The notes beneath the pieces are model-generated. The model was not told the DNA's origin and did no database searches. It worked only from the letters and a program-made list of their open reading frames with translations. Below are positions 1 to 7,804 of a DNA stretch of 64,000 nucleotides, one piece after another. The DNA comes from Streptomyces sp. NBC_00663. GTDB lineage: Bacteria > Actinomycetota > Actinomycetes > Streptomycetales > Streptomycetaceae. Position 1 is the stretch's first letter. Every line of letters starts with the position of its first letter. Location of the stretch: assembly GCF_036226885.1 (NCBI RefSeq), contig NZ_CP109027.1, forward strand, positions 8,742,001 through 8,806,000, written 5' to 3'. The translations under genes were made by a program, and so were the position numbers.

Positions 1-1
1 G

Positions 2-445
2 TGGCTCGCCGGCTGGTTCGTCCCCGAGGACGACCGGCTGGCGTTCACAGCCACGCGGATCGTGCTGCGGCAGCCGTCCGGCGCCGTCGTCGTGGACCTC
101 GACGAGTTCGCCGCCGCCCTGCCCGACCCGCTGGCCGGCACCGAGGCCCGGCTGCTGACGCATCTCGCGGACTGCCACGGCGACGCGGTCGAGCGTCTCA
201 CCCGGCTCGTCGAACCCGACAGCCTGCACGGCGCGGTGAAGGTCCAGCCCGTCGCGGTCGACCGGCACGGGCTGACCCTGCGCATCGAACGCGTCCGTGC
301 GCACGGCGACGTACGCCTGGCCTTCCACCGGCCCGCCGACGACGTCGCGCAGCTCACCGAGCGTATGCACGTCCTGCTCGGCCAGGCCGCCTCGGCCTCC
401 TGCCCCCGTGCGCTACAGCGGCAGCGCACAGACGGCGACGGGTGA
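2..445 (+). CDS. DUF2470-domain protein, C-terminal part (5' end outside window)
   Basis: The reading frame enters from the left edge with no start codon and ends at a TGA at 443-445. The visible 147 residues contain a DUF2470 domain (LLTHLADCHGDAVERL, then GLTLRIERVR and VRLAFHRPADD). This domain occurs at the C-terminus of haem-utilisation and pyridoxamine-oxidase-like proteins, where it is thought to help bind haem. The full protein probably has an N-terminal split-barrel domain, but that lies outside the window. The last 33 bases overlap the 3' end of the convergent lactonase gene, so the two genes end tail to tail with no room for a separate terminator. Family call is fairly sure; substrate unknown. 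Confidence 0.75.
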   Translation, partial: WLAGWFVPEDDRLAFTATRIVLRQPSGAVVVDLDEFAAALPDPLAGTEARLLTHLADCHGDAVERLTRLVEPDSLHGAVKVQPVAVDRHGLTLRIERVRAHGDVRLAFHRPADDVAQLTERMHVLLGQAASASCPRALQRQRTDGDG

Positions 446-1624
446 CGCGAACGGCCTGCCCGCGAGCCGCAGCCGACCGCTGCCGGCGTCCACCCGGAAC
501 ACGCTCACCGTGCCCGACCGCTGGTTCGCCGCGAACAGCAGCGTCCCGTCGGGCGACAGGGCGATCTGCCGCGGGAAGTCACCGGCGACCGGCACGGTGT
601 CGAGCAGCCTGAGCCGGGCGCCGTCCGCCTCCACCGCATAGCGCGTGAGGCTGTTGTGGCCCCGGTTGGCGAGGTAGGCGTACGCCCCGTCCGGCGTCAC
701 CACGAGCTGCGCCGGATAGTTGGTGCCCGAACCGGTACCCGTGGACTGCGCCTCGCCGATGGTGAGGCGCCCGGCGCCGGGATCGTAGGCGCAGACGGCG
801 ACCGTGTTGTCGACCTCGTTGGCCAGATAGGCGTACCGCCCGCCGGGATGGAACGTGAGATGCCGCGGCCCGGCCCCCGGCCGGGTGTGGGCCTGCGCCA
901 CCTCGGTGAGCTTCCCGGTCCGCTGGTCGAGGCGGTAGGTGTAGACGGTGTCCGTGCCCAGGTCGACGGCGAGGAGATGACCGCCGTCCGGGCTCGTGGC
1001 GAACTGGTGGGCGTGCGGGCCCTCCTGGCCCGGCCCCGGCTTCGGCGCGGAGTGCGTGACGAGGTCGGCGCGCTCCCCGATCGCCCCCGAGGCGTCGAGG
1101 GGATGCACGGCCACACTGCCGTCACCGTAGTTCGCGCTCAGCAGCCAGCGCCCGCCCGGATGCACCGACAGATGACAAGGGGCGCCGCCGCCGGTGCTCC
1201 GGCTGCCGAGGACCTCGCGGTCGGCGAGCCGTACGGCGGTCACGGCACCCTTCTCGCGCTCGTTCACCGTGTACAGCGTGCGGCCGTCGGGATGCAGGGC
1301 GAGATACGAGGGGTCGTCGACCCCGGTGAGCGTGCTCCCGGCGGTCACCCGGCCCGTCTCGGTGTCGTACGTGGCGAAGCCGATGCCGGTGCCGCCGTCC
1401 TCGACGGACGTGTAGGTGCCGAGGGCGAGGGGGCGCGGGCCCGAGGGCGCCGGTGTGGGTGAGGGGGATGCGGTGGCGGTGCTCTCCGGGGCGGCGGCCT
1501 GGGGTGCCCGGGGCGACGGGGACGCCTCGGGCCCGGCTTCACCGCACGAGGACAGCGCCGTCACCGCCCCCGCTCCCGCGAGCGCGCCGACGAACCGACG
1601 CCTGCTCCAGTCGCCCCTGCCCAT
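413..1624 (-). CDS. secreted lactonase-family beta-propeller protein
   Basis: The 403-residue protein belongs to the lactonase (6-phosphogluconolactonase-like, YbhE/Pgl) family of seven-bladed beta-propellers. Repeated blade motifs are visible, such as HPDGRTLYTVNE, HPGGRWLLSANYG, HPGGRYAYLANEVDNTV and SPDGTLLFAANQRSGTVSVF. The N-terminus has a twin-arginine signal (SRRRFVGALAGAGAV) followed by a lipobox-like LSSC at about residues 24-27, so it is probably exported by Tat and lipid-anchored. A Pro/Ser/Ala-rich linker (about 30-65) follows. Cytosolic 6-phosphogluconolactonases lack such a leader, so the physiological substrate here is probably not 6-phosphogluconolactone. That last point is inference. 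Confidence 0.85.
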   Translation of the reverse strand: MGRGDWSRRRFVGALAGAGAVTALSSCGEAGPEASPSPRAPQAAAPESTATASPSPTPAPSGPRPLALGTYTSVEDGGTGIGFATYDTETGRVTAGSTLTGVDDPSYLALHPDGRTLYTVNEREKGAVTAVRLADREVLGSRSTGGGAPCHLSVHPGGRWLLSANYGDGSVAVHPLDASGAIGERADLVTHSAPKPGPGQEGPHAHQFATSPDGGHLLAVDLGTDTVYTYRLDQRTGKLTEVAQAHTRPGAGPRHLTFHPGGRYAYLANEVDNTVAVCAYDPGAGRLTIGEAQSTGTGSGTNYPAQLVVTPDGAYAYLANRGHNSLTRYAVEADGARLRLLDTVPVAGDFPRQIALSPDGTLLFAANQRSGTVSVFRVDAGSGRLRLAGRPFASPVAVCALPL

Positions 1625-1756
1625 GTACGCACCTCAGGTCGGTCGGTCACCCGGTCGCCAGCCACCATGACCCGGACCACGTCCCGCGTGCAACACGCGC
1701 CCCTACCAGTCGCCGTTGCTGTCGACCTGTATGCCGCTCTTGGTCATCGGCCCACG

Positions 1757-2992
1757 TCACCTGGAACGTCTGGCGAGGGTGAGCCGGTTCCTGCGTACGC
1801 GTTCCTGGAGCTTGGTGAGCCGTGGCAGCCGCTCGCGCTGTTCACGGGAGGTGCGGTCCAGCTCCTCGAACAGCCGGCGCGAGCGGTGCTCGGTGTCCAG
1901 CTCGTCGAGGATGCGGTTGACCTCCGTCAGCACCGCCCCGTGCAGCTGCCACTGCCGGGCGTCGCGCTGCACCTCCTCCAGGAGCAGCTGGGCGAGCTTG
2001 TCGCGGGTGGCCGCGGCCTGCCGCAGCTCGGAGGCGAGCCGTTCCTCGGCCGACTCGGCGCTCTGGCTGACGTGCGCGGTGACCAGGACGGCGAAGCTGA
2101 CCACCGCGTCCGCGATCTCGGACAGCAGCCGTTCGACCGCGGCACCCGTCTCCGAGGCGAACAGCCGTTCGGGATCACGTTCCTTGGCGAGGTCCGCGAG
2201 CGTGCGCGCGAGCACCCGCAGGACGACCGTGCAGATCTCCAGCGTGTCCAGGCCGGTGCGCAGCACCACCCGGTGCAGCAGGCCCTCGCGGACGCGCGGA
2301 TTGAGCCGCAGACTGTCCTCGGCCTGCCGCAGGGCGGCGTCCACCTCGACGATGTCGTGGTCCAGACGCCGCGCCTCGTGCAGCCGCTCCCTCGCGTGCT
2401 CGACGGGCGTGCGGCCCGCGGCCTCCTCGCCCATGCGCAGCATCAACTGCCGTACCCGGCGCGCCAGCCCCTCGATGGACTCGCCCGCCTCGTCCACCCA
2501 CACCGGCGGCGCGAACAGCAGGTTGAAGCCGAGGCCGACGACCGCCCCGATCAACGTCTCCAGCACCCGCGCCCACGCGGTGTCCCCGACGGTCGTCACC
2601 CCGAGGACCAGCATCGCGCTGATCGCCACCTCGGGCACGTACTCGTCGACCTTCACCAGATGCCCCACCGCCAGCGAGGCCAGGATCAGCAGGGCGAGAC
2701 TCCACCAGGTCAGCCCGACCAGCAGGCTGAAGGCGATGGCGACCAGCACCCCGGCCACCACGGCGTTGACCCGGCGGATGCCGTTGGTCAGCGTGGCGTA
2801 CAGGGTGACCTGGACGACCAGCAGCGCGGTCAGGGGCGCGGTGAGCGGGGCCGCCTCGGGACTCAGGCGCAGCGCGATGACGTACGCGATCGTCGCCGCG
2901 GCCGCGGACCGCAGCGCATGGACGACCGCGGGGTCCCTGCGCCGCTTCAGGAAGCGCACAAGGGACGCCATCCACTCACGTACATCTCGCAT
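1757..2992 (-). CDS. FUSC / aromatic-acid-exporter family membrane protein
   Basis: This 411-residue protein resembles the FUSC/ArAE family of inner-membrane efflux proteins. The N-terminal half (about 25-180) has several hydrophobic helices, for example ATIAYVIALRL, AVVAGVLVAIAFSLLVGL, LALLILASLAVG and LIGAVVGLGFNLLFAPPVWV. The C-terminal half is a long charged, helix-rich cytoplasmic region with coiled-coil character (ERLHEARRLDHDIVEVDAALRQAEDSL). Related proteins export small aromatic acids or contribute to envelope stress resistance. The start is the ATG at 2992. An inverted repeat (3034-3056) lies 40 bp upstream and could be its operator. Substrate cannot be told from sequence. Confidence 0.75.
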   Translation of the reverse strand: MRDVREWMASLVRFLKRRRDPAVVHALRSAAAATIAYVIALRLSPEAAPLTAPLTALLVVQVTLYATLTNGIRRVNAVVAGVLVAIAFSLLVGLTWWSLALLILASLAVGHLVKVDEYVPEVAISAMLVLGVTTVGDTAWARVLETLIGAVVGLGFNLLFAPPVWVDEAGESIEGLARRVRQLMLRMGEEAAGRTPVEHARERLHEARRLDHDIVEVDAALRQAEDSLRLNPRVREGLLHRVVLRTGLDTLEICTVVLRVLARTLADLAKERDPERLFASETGAAVERLLSEIADAVVSFAVLVTAHVSQSAESAEERLASELRQAAATRDKLAQLLLEEVQRDARQWQLHGAVLTEVNRILDELDTEHRSRRLFEELDRTSREQRERLPRLTKLQERVRRNRLTLARRSR

Positions 2993-3033
2993 CCTCAGGC
3001 TGTCCCTCTTTCACATGTGCATCGTCGTACTCA

Positions 3034-3056
3034 TTGCGGACCGTAACTGTCCGCAA
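3034..3056. promoter_or_regulatory. 23-bp inverted repeat upstream of FUSC gene
   Basis: Perfect 8-bp arms TTGCGGAC and GTCCGCAA are separated by 7 bp. The repeat lies between the FUSC gene start (2992, leftward) and a short rightward frame starting at 3107, so it could be an operator for either. No dedicated regulator is adjacent. Confidence 0.45.
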
Positions 3057-3106
3057 GGATGCCCAGATTGTTGGCAACGGCAGGTCGGCGGCAAGAGGGG
3101 GGAACA

Positions 3107-3223
3107 GTGATGGCGGACACCCGAGAGTTCGAGGTTCTCACAGGTGCGCACGACTATCTGCGCGAGGTGCTCCTGACCCGGGGCGGTCACGCGGTGCCGG
3201 TGGCCCGGCTGCGGGACCGGTAA
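3107..3223 (+). CDS. possible 38-aa small protein
   Basis: A short frame starts GTG-ATG at 3107/3110 behind a good Shine-Dalgarno-like run (AGAGGGGGGAACA) and stops with TAA at 3221-3223. It reads MADTREFEVLTGAHDYLREV and then an Arg-rich tail ending in RLRDR. Composition is protein-like and amphipathic, not the Arg/Pro/Ala pattern of out-of-frame GC-rich DNA. Its last 37 bases lie antisense to the end of the CGNR gene, so it might be the stub of a longer gene cut off there. No family recognised; existence uncertain. Confidence 0.3.
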   Translation: MMADTREFEVLTGAHDYLREVLLTRGGHAVPVARLRDR

Positions 3224-3768
3224 CCGGCGATCTTCGCGAGGTTGCCGCACCGCTCCATGGAGCACCAACGGCGGCGCCGGGCCTGGGAGTCGTCGAGGAA
3301 CAGCAGGGAGCACTCCGGGCTCTCGCACTCCTTGACCCGCGCCATCAGCGGCCCGCCCGCCAGCAGTACGGCGTCCCGCGCCACCGTCGCCAGGGCGGCC
3401 CGCGCCGGATACCGGGCCGTCCAGCGGACCGCGCCCCACTGGGGTGCCAGATCGGGACGTGCGGCCGTGGTGTTGATCAGTTCCACGTCGGCCGCCTCCG
3501 GGGCCCGCCCGGCCATCGCGGCCCGCACGAAGCGGTGGAGGGCCTCGCGCAGCAGCCGGGCGTCCGCGAGGTCCCGGGCGGTGACCCGGACCGGTTCCCC
3601 GCCCGCGGCCAGCTCCGCCTGGCTCAGCCAACGGGCCAGCGCGTCGGTGTCCGGCAGCCGCTCCTTGGGCGTGGCGTGCCGTTTGCCGAGCGTGGCGATG
3701 AAGTTCAGACACGGGCGGCCCCCGATGAAGGGGAAGGCGAGATCGGGGTCGGTGCTGGTCGCGGTCAC
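3187..3768 (-). CDS. ABATE/CGNR zinc-finger protein
   Basis: About 193 residues from a GTG at 3768. An upstream GTG at 3798 would add 10 residues but looks less family-like, because homologues begin near DPDLAFPFIGGRPCLNF. The N-terminal ABATE region (FIGGRPCLNFIATLG, then LSQAELA) is followed by a C-terminal zinc ribbon with ECESPECSLLFLD and the diagnostic CGN-R segment (MERCGNLAKIAGYRSR). Such proteins are thought to be stress-responsive DNA-binding regulators. The gene is divergent from a quinone reductase gene, with a repeated operator-like element between them, so it may control that gene and itself (inference). Confidence 0.85.
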   Translation of the reverse strand: MTATSTDPDLAFPFIGGRPCLNFIATLGKRHATPKERLPDTDALARWLSQAELAAGGEPVRVTARDLADARLLREALHRFVRAAMAGRAPEAADVELINTTAARPDLAPQWGAVRWTARYPARAALATVARDAVLLAGGPLMARVKECESPECSLLFLDDSQARRRRWCSMERCGNLAKIAGYRSRSRATGTA

Positions 3769-3801
3769 CGGGCCGAGCCTACCCGCCGCCGGACACACCT
3801 T

Positions 3802-3851
3802 GACACCCCCTCAACCGGTGTCGCAAGGTGACACCAGTTCAAACGGTGTCA
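3802..3851. promoter_or_regulatory. pair of GACACC-N9-GGTGTC operator-like repeats
   Basis: Two 21-bp inverted repeats sit in the 108-bp divergent gap between the CGNR and quinone reductase genes. The first is GACACC (3802-3807) and GGTGTC (3817-3822). The second is GACACC (3830-3835) and GGTGTC (3845-3850), extended by one more pair (T3829/A3851). Both have a 9-bp spacer, share TCAA in the same place, and are offset by 28 bp. A TTGACA at 3800-3805 could be a -35 box for the rightward gene. Confidence 0.6.
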
Positions 3852-3876
3852 GCTGCGACGGGGAAGTGGGTGGGGC

Positions 3877-4878
3877 ATGCGCGCGGTACGGATCGACGCG
3901 TTCGGTGGGCCCGAGGTGCTGGTCGAGGTGGAGGTGCCGGATCCGGTGCCGGGCCCGGGGGAGGTGCTGGTCCGGGTGGCCGCGGCAGGGGTGAACCGGG
4001 TCGACGCCCTGGTCAGGGCCGGCGTCTACCACCGTGCCGGACGGCCCCCGCTGATCCCGGGCGCCGAGGCGTCCGGCGTGGTCGCCGGGGTGGGGGAGGG
4101 CGTGACCGGCGTCGCGGTCGGGCAGCGGGTCATCGCCCTGGACGGCGGGAAGTCCCCCGGTTTCTATGCCCAGTTGGCAGTCGTGCCCGCCACCCAGGTG
4201 GTCGCGCTGCCCGACGGCGTGGCCCTGACCGAGGCGGCGACCCTGCCCATCGCGTGGCTCTCCGCCTGGTACTGCGTACGGCACCTCGCCCGGGTCGGCA
4301 AGGACGACACCGTGGTGGTGAAGGCCGCCGCGAGCGGGGTCGGCACGGCGGCCGTACAGATCGCCGCCGAGACGGGGGCGCGGGTGATCGCGCTCGCCGG
4401 ATCGGCCGAGAAGGCCGCCTGGTCGGGGGAGTTCGGGGCCGACGTCGTCGTCGACACCTCCGCGCACCCCGGTGACGCCGAGGTCGAGGAGGTGCTGCGG
4501 CTGACCGGCGGACGCGGTGCCGAGGTCGTCCTCGACACCGTCGGCGGCGCGGCCTTCGGGCGGAGTCTGCGTCAGGCGGGGCCGGGCGGCCGGGTCGTCG
4601 CGCTCGCCAACGTCGCCCTGGAACCCAGCACGATCGACACCCGCGACTTCTATCCGAAGAACGTGACGATCCACGGCTTCCAGCTCACCAACTTGCAGGT
4701 GCAGGGCTACGACCCCCGCGCCGACCTGGGTGAACTGGCCGACCGGGTCGCCGCGGGCGCCTATCGCGTGCCGGTCGAGACGGTGCTGCCGCTCGCGCAG
4801 GCGCGGGCCGCGCACGAGCGGCTGGAGAGCAGGGCGAACCGCGGCAAGATCGTGCTCGCCGTGGGCGCCCTGGACTGA
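3877..4878 (+). CDS. zinc-type alcohol dehydrogenase-like NADPH:quinone oxidoreductase
   Basis: The 333-residue MDR-superfamily enzyme is of the zeta-crystallin/quinone-oxidoreductase type. The N-terminal GroES-like domain reads MRAVRIDAFGGPEVL and PGPGEVLVRVAAAGVNRVD. The Rossmann domain contains VVKAAASGVGTAAVQIA, the NADPH-binding A-x-x-G-V-G variant, at about 150. It lacks the Cys/His zinc ligands of true alcohol dehydrogenases. It probably reduces quinones or enones with NADPH in the cytosol. It starts at ATG 3877 and is divergent from the CGNR gene across two operator-like repeats, suggesting induction by electrophilic or redox stress (inference). A second, distinct member of this family is at 32.6 kb. 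Confidence 0.85.
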   Translation: MRAVRIDAFGGPEVLVEVEVPDPVPGPGEVLVRVAAAGVNRVDALVRAGVYHRAGRPPLIPGAEASGVVAGVGEGVTGVAVGQRVIALDGGKSPGFYAQLAVVPATQVVALPDGVALTEAATLPIAWLSAWYCVRHLARVGKDDTVVVKAAASGVGTAAVQIAAETGARVIALAGSAEKAAWSGEFGADVVVDTSAHPGDAEVEEVLRLTGGRGAEVVLDTVGGAAFGRSLRQAGPGGRVVALANVALEPSTIDTRDFYPKNVTIHGFQLTNLQVQGYDPRADLGELADRVAAGAYRVPVETVLPLAQARAAHERLESRANRGKIVLAVGALD

Positions 4879-4904
4879 GTCGGGCGTCTGGCCGCCGGAC
4901 CGGC

Positions 4905-5399
4905 TCAGGCGTCCAGCTTGTCGAGGAAGGCGGACAGATTGCCCGTGGTGCGGGCGATCTGTTCCTCGACGGTCAGGCTCTCCTCCATCCGCAGGGTGCT
5001 CTGCGGCACCTTCTTGCCCCGCACGTAGAGCGAACAGGCCAGGTCGCTGCACATGTACAGACCGACCGAGTTGCCCTCGCGCCCGGCCGCGCCCGCCTTG
5101 CGGGCGGTCATCAGCGCGACGCCGCCGCCCGGGTGGGTGGTCAGGCACAGCGAACACATGCTGCGGTGCAGAAAGCCCCGGTGCGCGGACGCGAGCCGCA
5201 TGCTCAGGCCGACGGCCCGGCCGCCCCGCTCGGCGACGAGATAACTGCGGTCCGGCGCCCCTGGATCTCGCCAGCCGAGGAAGTCCAGGTCGGCCCAGGG
5301 CAGCTCGTCGAGATCACGCGGCACCGTGAGCCGCTTGGCCTCACCTTTGGAGCAGTTGACGAAGGCGCCGCGGATGTCGTGCTCGGTCAGCGATCTCAT
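4905..5399 (-). CDS. FBP-domain (fibronectin-binding-like zinc finger) protein
   Basis: The 164-residue protein matches the actinobacterial FBP family, named for a C-terminal treble-clef zinc finger similar to one in fibronectin-binding protein FusB/EF-G-binding proteins. Zinc ligands are visible as MCSLCLTTHPGG (about 81-92) and MCSDLACSLYVRGKK (about 115-129). By analogy with FusB such proteins may bind elongation factor G or the ribosome, but this is not shown for streptomycete members. It starts with ATG at 5399, divergent from the DUF3626 gene, with a small operator-like repeat between them. Confidence 0.8.
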   Translation of the reverse strand: MRSLTEHDIRGAFVNCSKGEAKRLTVPRDLDELPWADLDFLGWRDPGAPDRSYLVAERGGRAVGLSMRLASAHRGFLHRSMCSLCLTTHPGGGVALMTARKAGAAGREGNSVGLYMCSDLACSLYVRGKKVPQSTLRMEESLTVEEQIARTTGNLSAFLDKLDA

Positions 5400-5446
5400 G
5401 GGGGCTCCTTGTAGGTCTTGCTTATGACAAAAACTAGGGGTGAATT

Positions 5447-5463
5447 ACCTAGTGCCTCTAGGT
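5447..5463. promoter_or_regulatory. ACCTAG-N5-CTAGGT inverted repeat
   Basis: A perfect 6-bp inverted repeat with a 5-bp spacer lies in the 100-bp gap between the divergent FBP and DUF3626 genes. The CTAG core is rare in GC-rich DNA, and a further CTAG occurs just upstream at 5434-5437. This suggests a protein-binding site controlling one or both genes. Confidence 0.45.
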
Positions 5464-5499
5464 TATGCCAGAGTAGTCGACCCCGGCGAGGAGGGGCCA

Positions 5500-6405
5500 G
5501 TGAATTACGAGAGCGTCCGGTCACTGCCGGCTCGGGCCGCGCTGCGGCATGTGGCGGCACTGTCGGCGGGGCCGGCCGTCGATTCCGCCGTACGTATCAC
5601 GCTGAACTTCCACCCCGACCGGCTGATCGGCGGGCTGCCCCTCCTGGAGGCGCTGCTGCGGGACGGCGCCTATCACTCGCAGTTCGTCACGGGCACCAGC
5701 AACGGAGGCCTCACCGCCCACCCCGGCGGCGACCGCTGGCGCTGGGAGAGCCGGATCTTCGGCGGTGCCTATGACGAGGCCGCCCCGCACGAGCGGCCCG
5801 TGTACGGCGCGCTGGACTTCCGCCGCCAGATCGTCGGCGCCGCCCCGCGGTTCGGCTCCTCGCACTTCCGGCTGACCGGCGCGGCGCTGCACCGGGCCAC
5901 CTTCTGCTACCCCGACAGCGCGGCCGAGCCCGCCCACTTCGGCGTCGCCGCCGGGATGTCCCTGATCGCCCTCGCCGAGGCGGACGAGCAGGACGCCCTC
6001 AACGACTACGTCGAGGCCCACGTCCACGGCGGCATCACCCTCGCCGAGGACGTGGAGGCGCTCGTCCTCGACGCGAGCTATCGCGGGACGCCCGTCGAGG
6101 CGGCGGCCCGGCTGCTGCCCTGCCCCGTCGAGTGGCACCCGGGGTACCGGCTGAGCGTCGGAGAGCTGCGGCGGCACGCGGACTACCGGGGCGCGGAATA
6201 CGCCGAGCTGGGCGCCCTGATCGCCGAGGGCGGGCACATCGACCCGAGGATCATCGGCGACGCCGCCCGCACCGGCCGCCACGAACTCCAGGACCTCAAG
6301 ATGGTCTGGCACACCCTCGCCCGCTTCGGCGCCCCCGAGGGCGCGGGTACCGCCCACGCGGGCGTCGGCGGCCACACTCCGGGCGTGAGCACGCCGAGCG
6401 CGTAG
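5500..6405 (+). CDS. DUF3626 domain protein
   Basis: About 301 residues from a GTG at 5500, chosen because AGGAGG at 5489-5494 sits 5 bp upstream. A GTG at 5440 would add 20 residues but has no such site and lies in the promoter region. The protein matches DUF3626: VRITLNFHPDR near the start, TSNGGLTAHPGGDRWRWE, YGALDF, GSSHFRL, and a late VEAHVHGGITLAEDVEALVLD. Conserved His, Asp and Glu residues suggest a metal-dependent enzyme of unknown reaction. The last 20 or so residues (after LARFGAPE) are antisense to the LuxR-type gene and unlike the family, so the 3' ends of the two genes may have been fused by a deletion. Confidence 0.8.
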   Translation: MNYESVRSLPARAALRHVAALSAGPAVDSAVRITLNFHPDRLIGGLPLLEALLRDGAYHSQFVTGTSNGGLTAHPGGDRWRWESRIFGGAYDEAAPHERPVYGALDFRRQIVGAAPRFGSSHFRLTGAALHRATFCYPDSAAEPAHFGVAAGMSLIALAEADEQDALNDYVEAHVHGGITLAEDVEALVLDASYRGTPVEAAARLLPCPVEWHPGYRLSVGELRRHADYRGAEYAELGALIAEGGHIDPRIIGDAARTGRHELQDLKMVWHTLARFGAPEGAGTAHAGVGGHTPGVSTPSA

Positions 6406-6863
6406 GCGCGCGCGACCAGTTCCGTACGGGTCCCCGCGCACCACCGCGCGGAGAGGCGGCGCAGGTGATAGGTGACGCCGTCCGTGGTCAGGCCGGTCTC
6501 CCGGGCGGCGTGAGCCGTGCTGGCGCCGCCCGCGAGCAGCGCGAGGACGCGCGCCTCCATCGGCCGGACCTCGACGGGAGCCTTGGCGGGCCGTTCGCGT
6601 TCGCCCCGCATCCGCAGCATCACCAGCAACGCGGGCGTCTCGTCCACGGTGCCGCTCACCGGGTCCGCCGTCAGCTCCCCGTACCGCTCGACCCCGCCCG
6701 GCGCCTCCCATCGCACCGACACCTGGTACCGCGACCGGTGTCGTACCGCACACAGCGGCCATCGCCGGATTGGCCGGCAGTGTCGAGTTGCAGGACCGGC
6801 CGAACGCCGGTCAGCCGGCCGCGCTCGCCGCCGCGAACCCTTGCCCACCGGAGCGTGTCGCAC
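6183..6863 (-). CDS. LuxR-type HTH protein with run-on C-terminus
   Basis: The core is a LuxR/GerE-type helix-turn-helix: ARVLALLAGGASTAHAARET, then GLTTDGVTYHLRRLSARWC and RTELVARAYALGVL. It is preceded by a short domain (VRWEAPGGVERYGELTADP, then DETPALLVMLRMRGERER). The natural end is probably soon after GVWPP near 6370. The frame instead runs on for about 60 residues antisense to DUF3626, ending at 6183. The N-terminal 40 residues overlap the P450-reductase remnant and look non-native, so the true start is unclear. Both ends suggest a gene squeezed by rearrangement. It may still encode a DNA-binding protein; target unknown. Confidence 0.5.
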   Translation of the reverse strand: MRHAPVGKGSRRRARPADRRSAGPATRHCRPIRRWPLCAVRHRSRYQVSVRWEAPGGVERYGELTADPVSGTVDETPALLVMLRMRGERERPAKAPVEVRPMEARVLALLAGGASTAHAARETGLTTDGVTYHLRRLSARWCAGTRTELVARAYALGVLTPGVWPPTPAWAVPAPSGAPKRARVCQTILRSWSSWRPVRAASPMILGSMCPPSAIRAPSSAYSAPR

Positions 6864-7641
6864 TGGAGAACCTCCAGGACGACCCGCGCACCCTGCTGGA
6901 AGTGATCGAGGATCACCCCGCCCTGCGCGGCGCCCTGACCTGGCCGCAGCTTCTGGAGTTCCTCACCCCGCTGCGCCCCCGCCACTACTCGGTCTCCTCG
7001 TCCCCGGCGACCGGCCCCCGCCACGCGGACCTGATGATCTCCCTGCTCGCGGCCCCGGCCCGCTCGGGCAAGGGCGAGTACCGGGGGACCGGGTCGGGCT
7101 GTCTGAGCGGCCTCGAACCCGGCGACACGCTGTACGCCCGGGTGCAGCCCTGCCGGGAGGTGTTCCGGATCGACGGCTCGGCTCCCGTGGTGATGGTCGC
7201 GGCGGGCACCGGTCTGGCCCCCTTCCGCGGGGCGATCGCCGACCGTACGGCGGCCCTCGCGTCCGGCGCCGAACTCGCCCCCGCCCTCTGCTGCTTCGGC
7301 TGCGACGCCCCCGACGCCGACTTCCTGCACGCGAGGAACTGCGCGCGGCCGAGGCCTCCGGGGCGGTCTCGCTGCGGCCCGCGTTCAGCGCGGCACCCGA
7401 GGGCGAGGTGCTCTTCGTGCAGCACCGGATCGCCGCCGAGGCCGAGGAGGTCTGGGAGCCGCTGACCCGCGGGGCCCGGGTGTACGTCTGCGCGACGGCT
7501 CCCGAATGGCGCCGGGCGTCCGGGACGCCTTCCGTACCCTGTTCCACAAGCACACGCCGGACGCCGACGCGACGGCCGCCGAGGCTGAACGGTCTGATCG
7601 CGGACGGGCGTTACGCCGAGGACGTGTACGCGGCAGGATGA
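6770..7641 (+). pseudogene. remnant of CYP102 (P450-BM3-type) reductase domain
   Basis: Only the C-terminal FAD/NADPH part of a self-sufficient P450 remains. Frame 2 gives the FAD motif RHYSVSSSP, then GTGSGCLSGLEPGDTLYARV and VMVAAGTGLAPFRG. Near 7330 the match moves to frame 1 (EELRAAEASGAVSLRPAFS, then VQHRIAAEAEEVWEPL). Near 7492 it moves to frame 3 (MAPGVRDAFRTLFHKHTPDA), and near 7590 back to frame 1 (GLIADGRYAEDVYAAG). Restoring one base at each of the first two points recovers the conserved reading. The haem and FMN domains are absent. Several frame breaks plus 5' truncation mean a decayed gene, not a sequencing slip. Confidence 0.8.
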
Positions 7642-7713
7642 CAGGCGCACGGGCGGCCCTCGGCACGGACCGAAGGCCGCCCGATCAGGTGGGTCATGCG
7701 GGACCCCTCATAG

Positions 7714-7726
7714 TTCACATCGTGAA
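7714..7726. promoter_or_regulatory. TTCAC-N3-GTGAA inverted repeat upstream of ROK gene
   Basis: A 13-bp inverted repeat lies about 80 bp upstream of the ROK start and is followed directly by TTAAGAAGG. A TTAAGAAG element also occurs at the GH16 promoter (17188-17195). It could be an autoregulatory site for the ROK protein. Confidence 0.4.
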
Positions 7727-7804
7727 TTAAGAAGGTGGGGAAAGTCGCCTTCCGTGCCCCCGCAGCGGTATGTTGCAGGTCGGACAGGGTTCGGAGGGAG
7801 CCAC

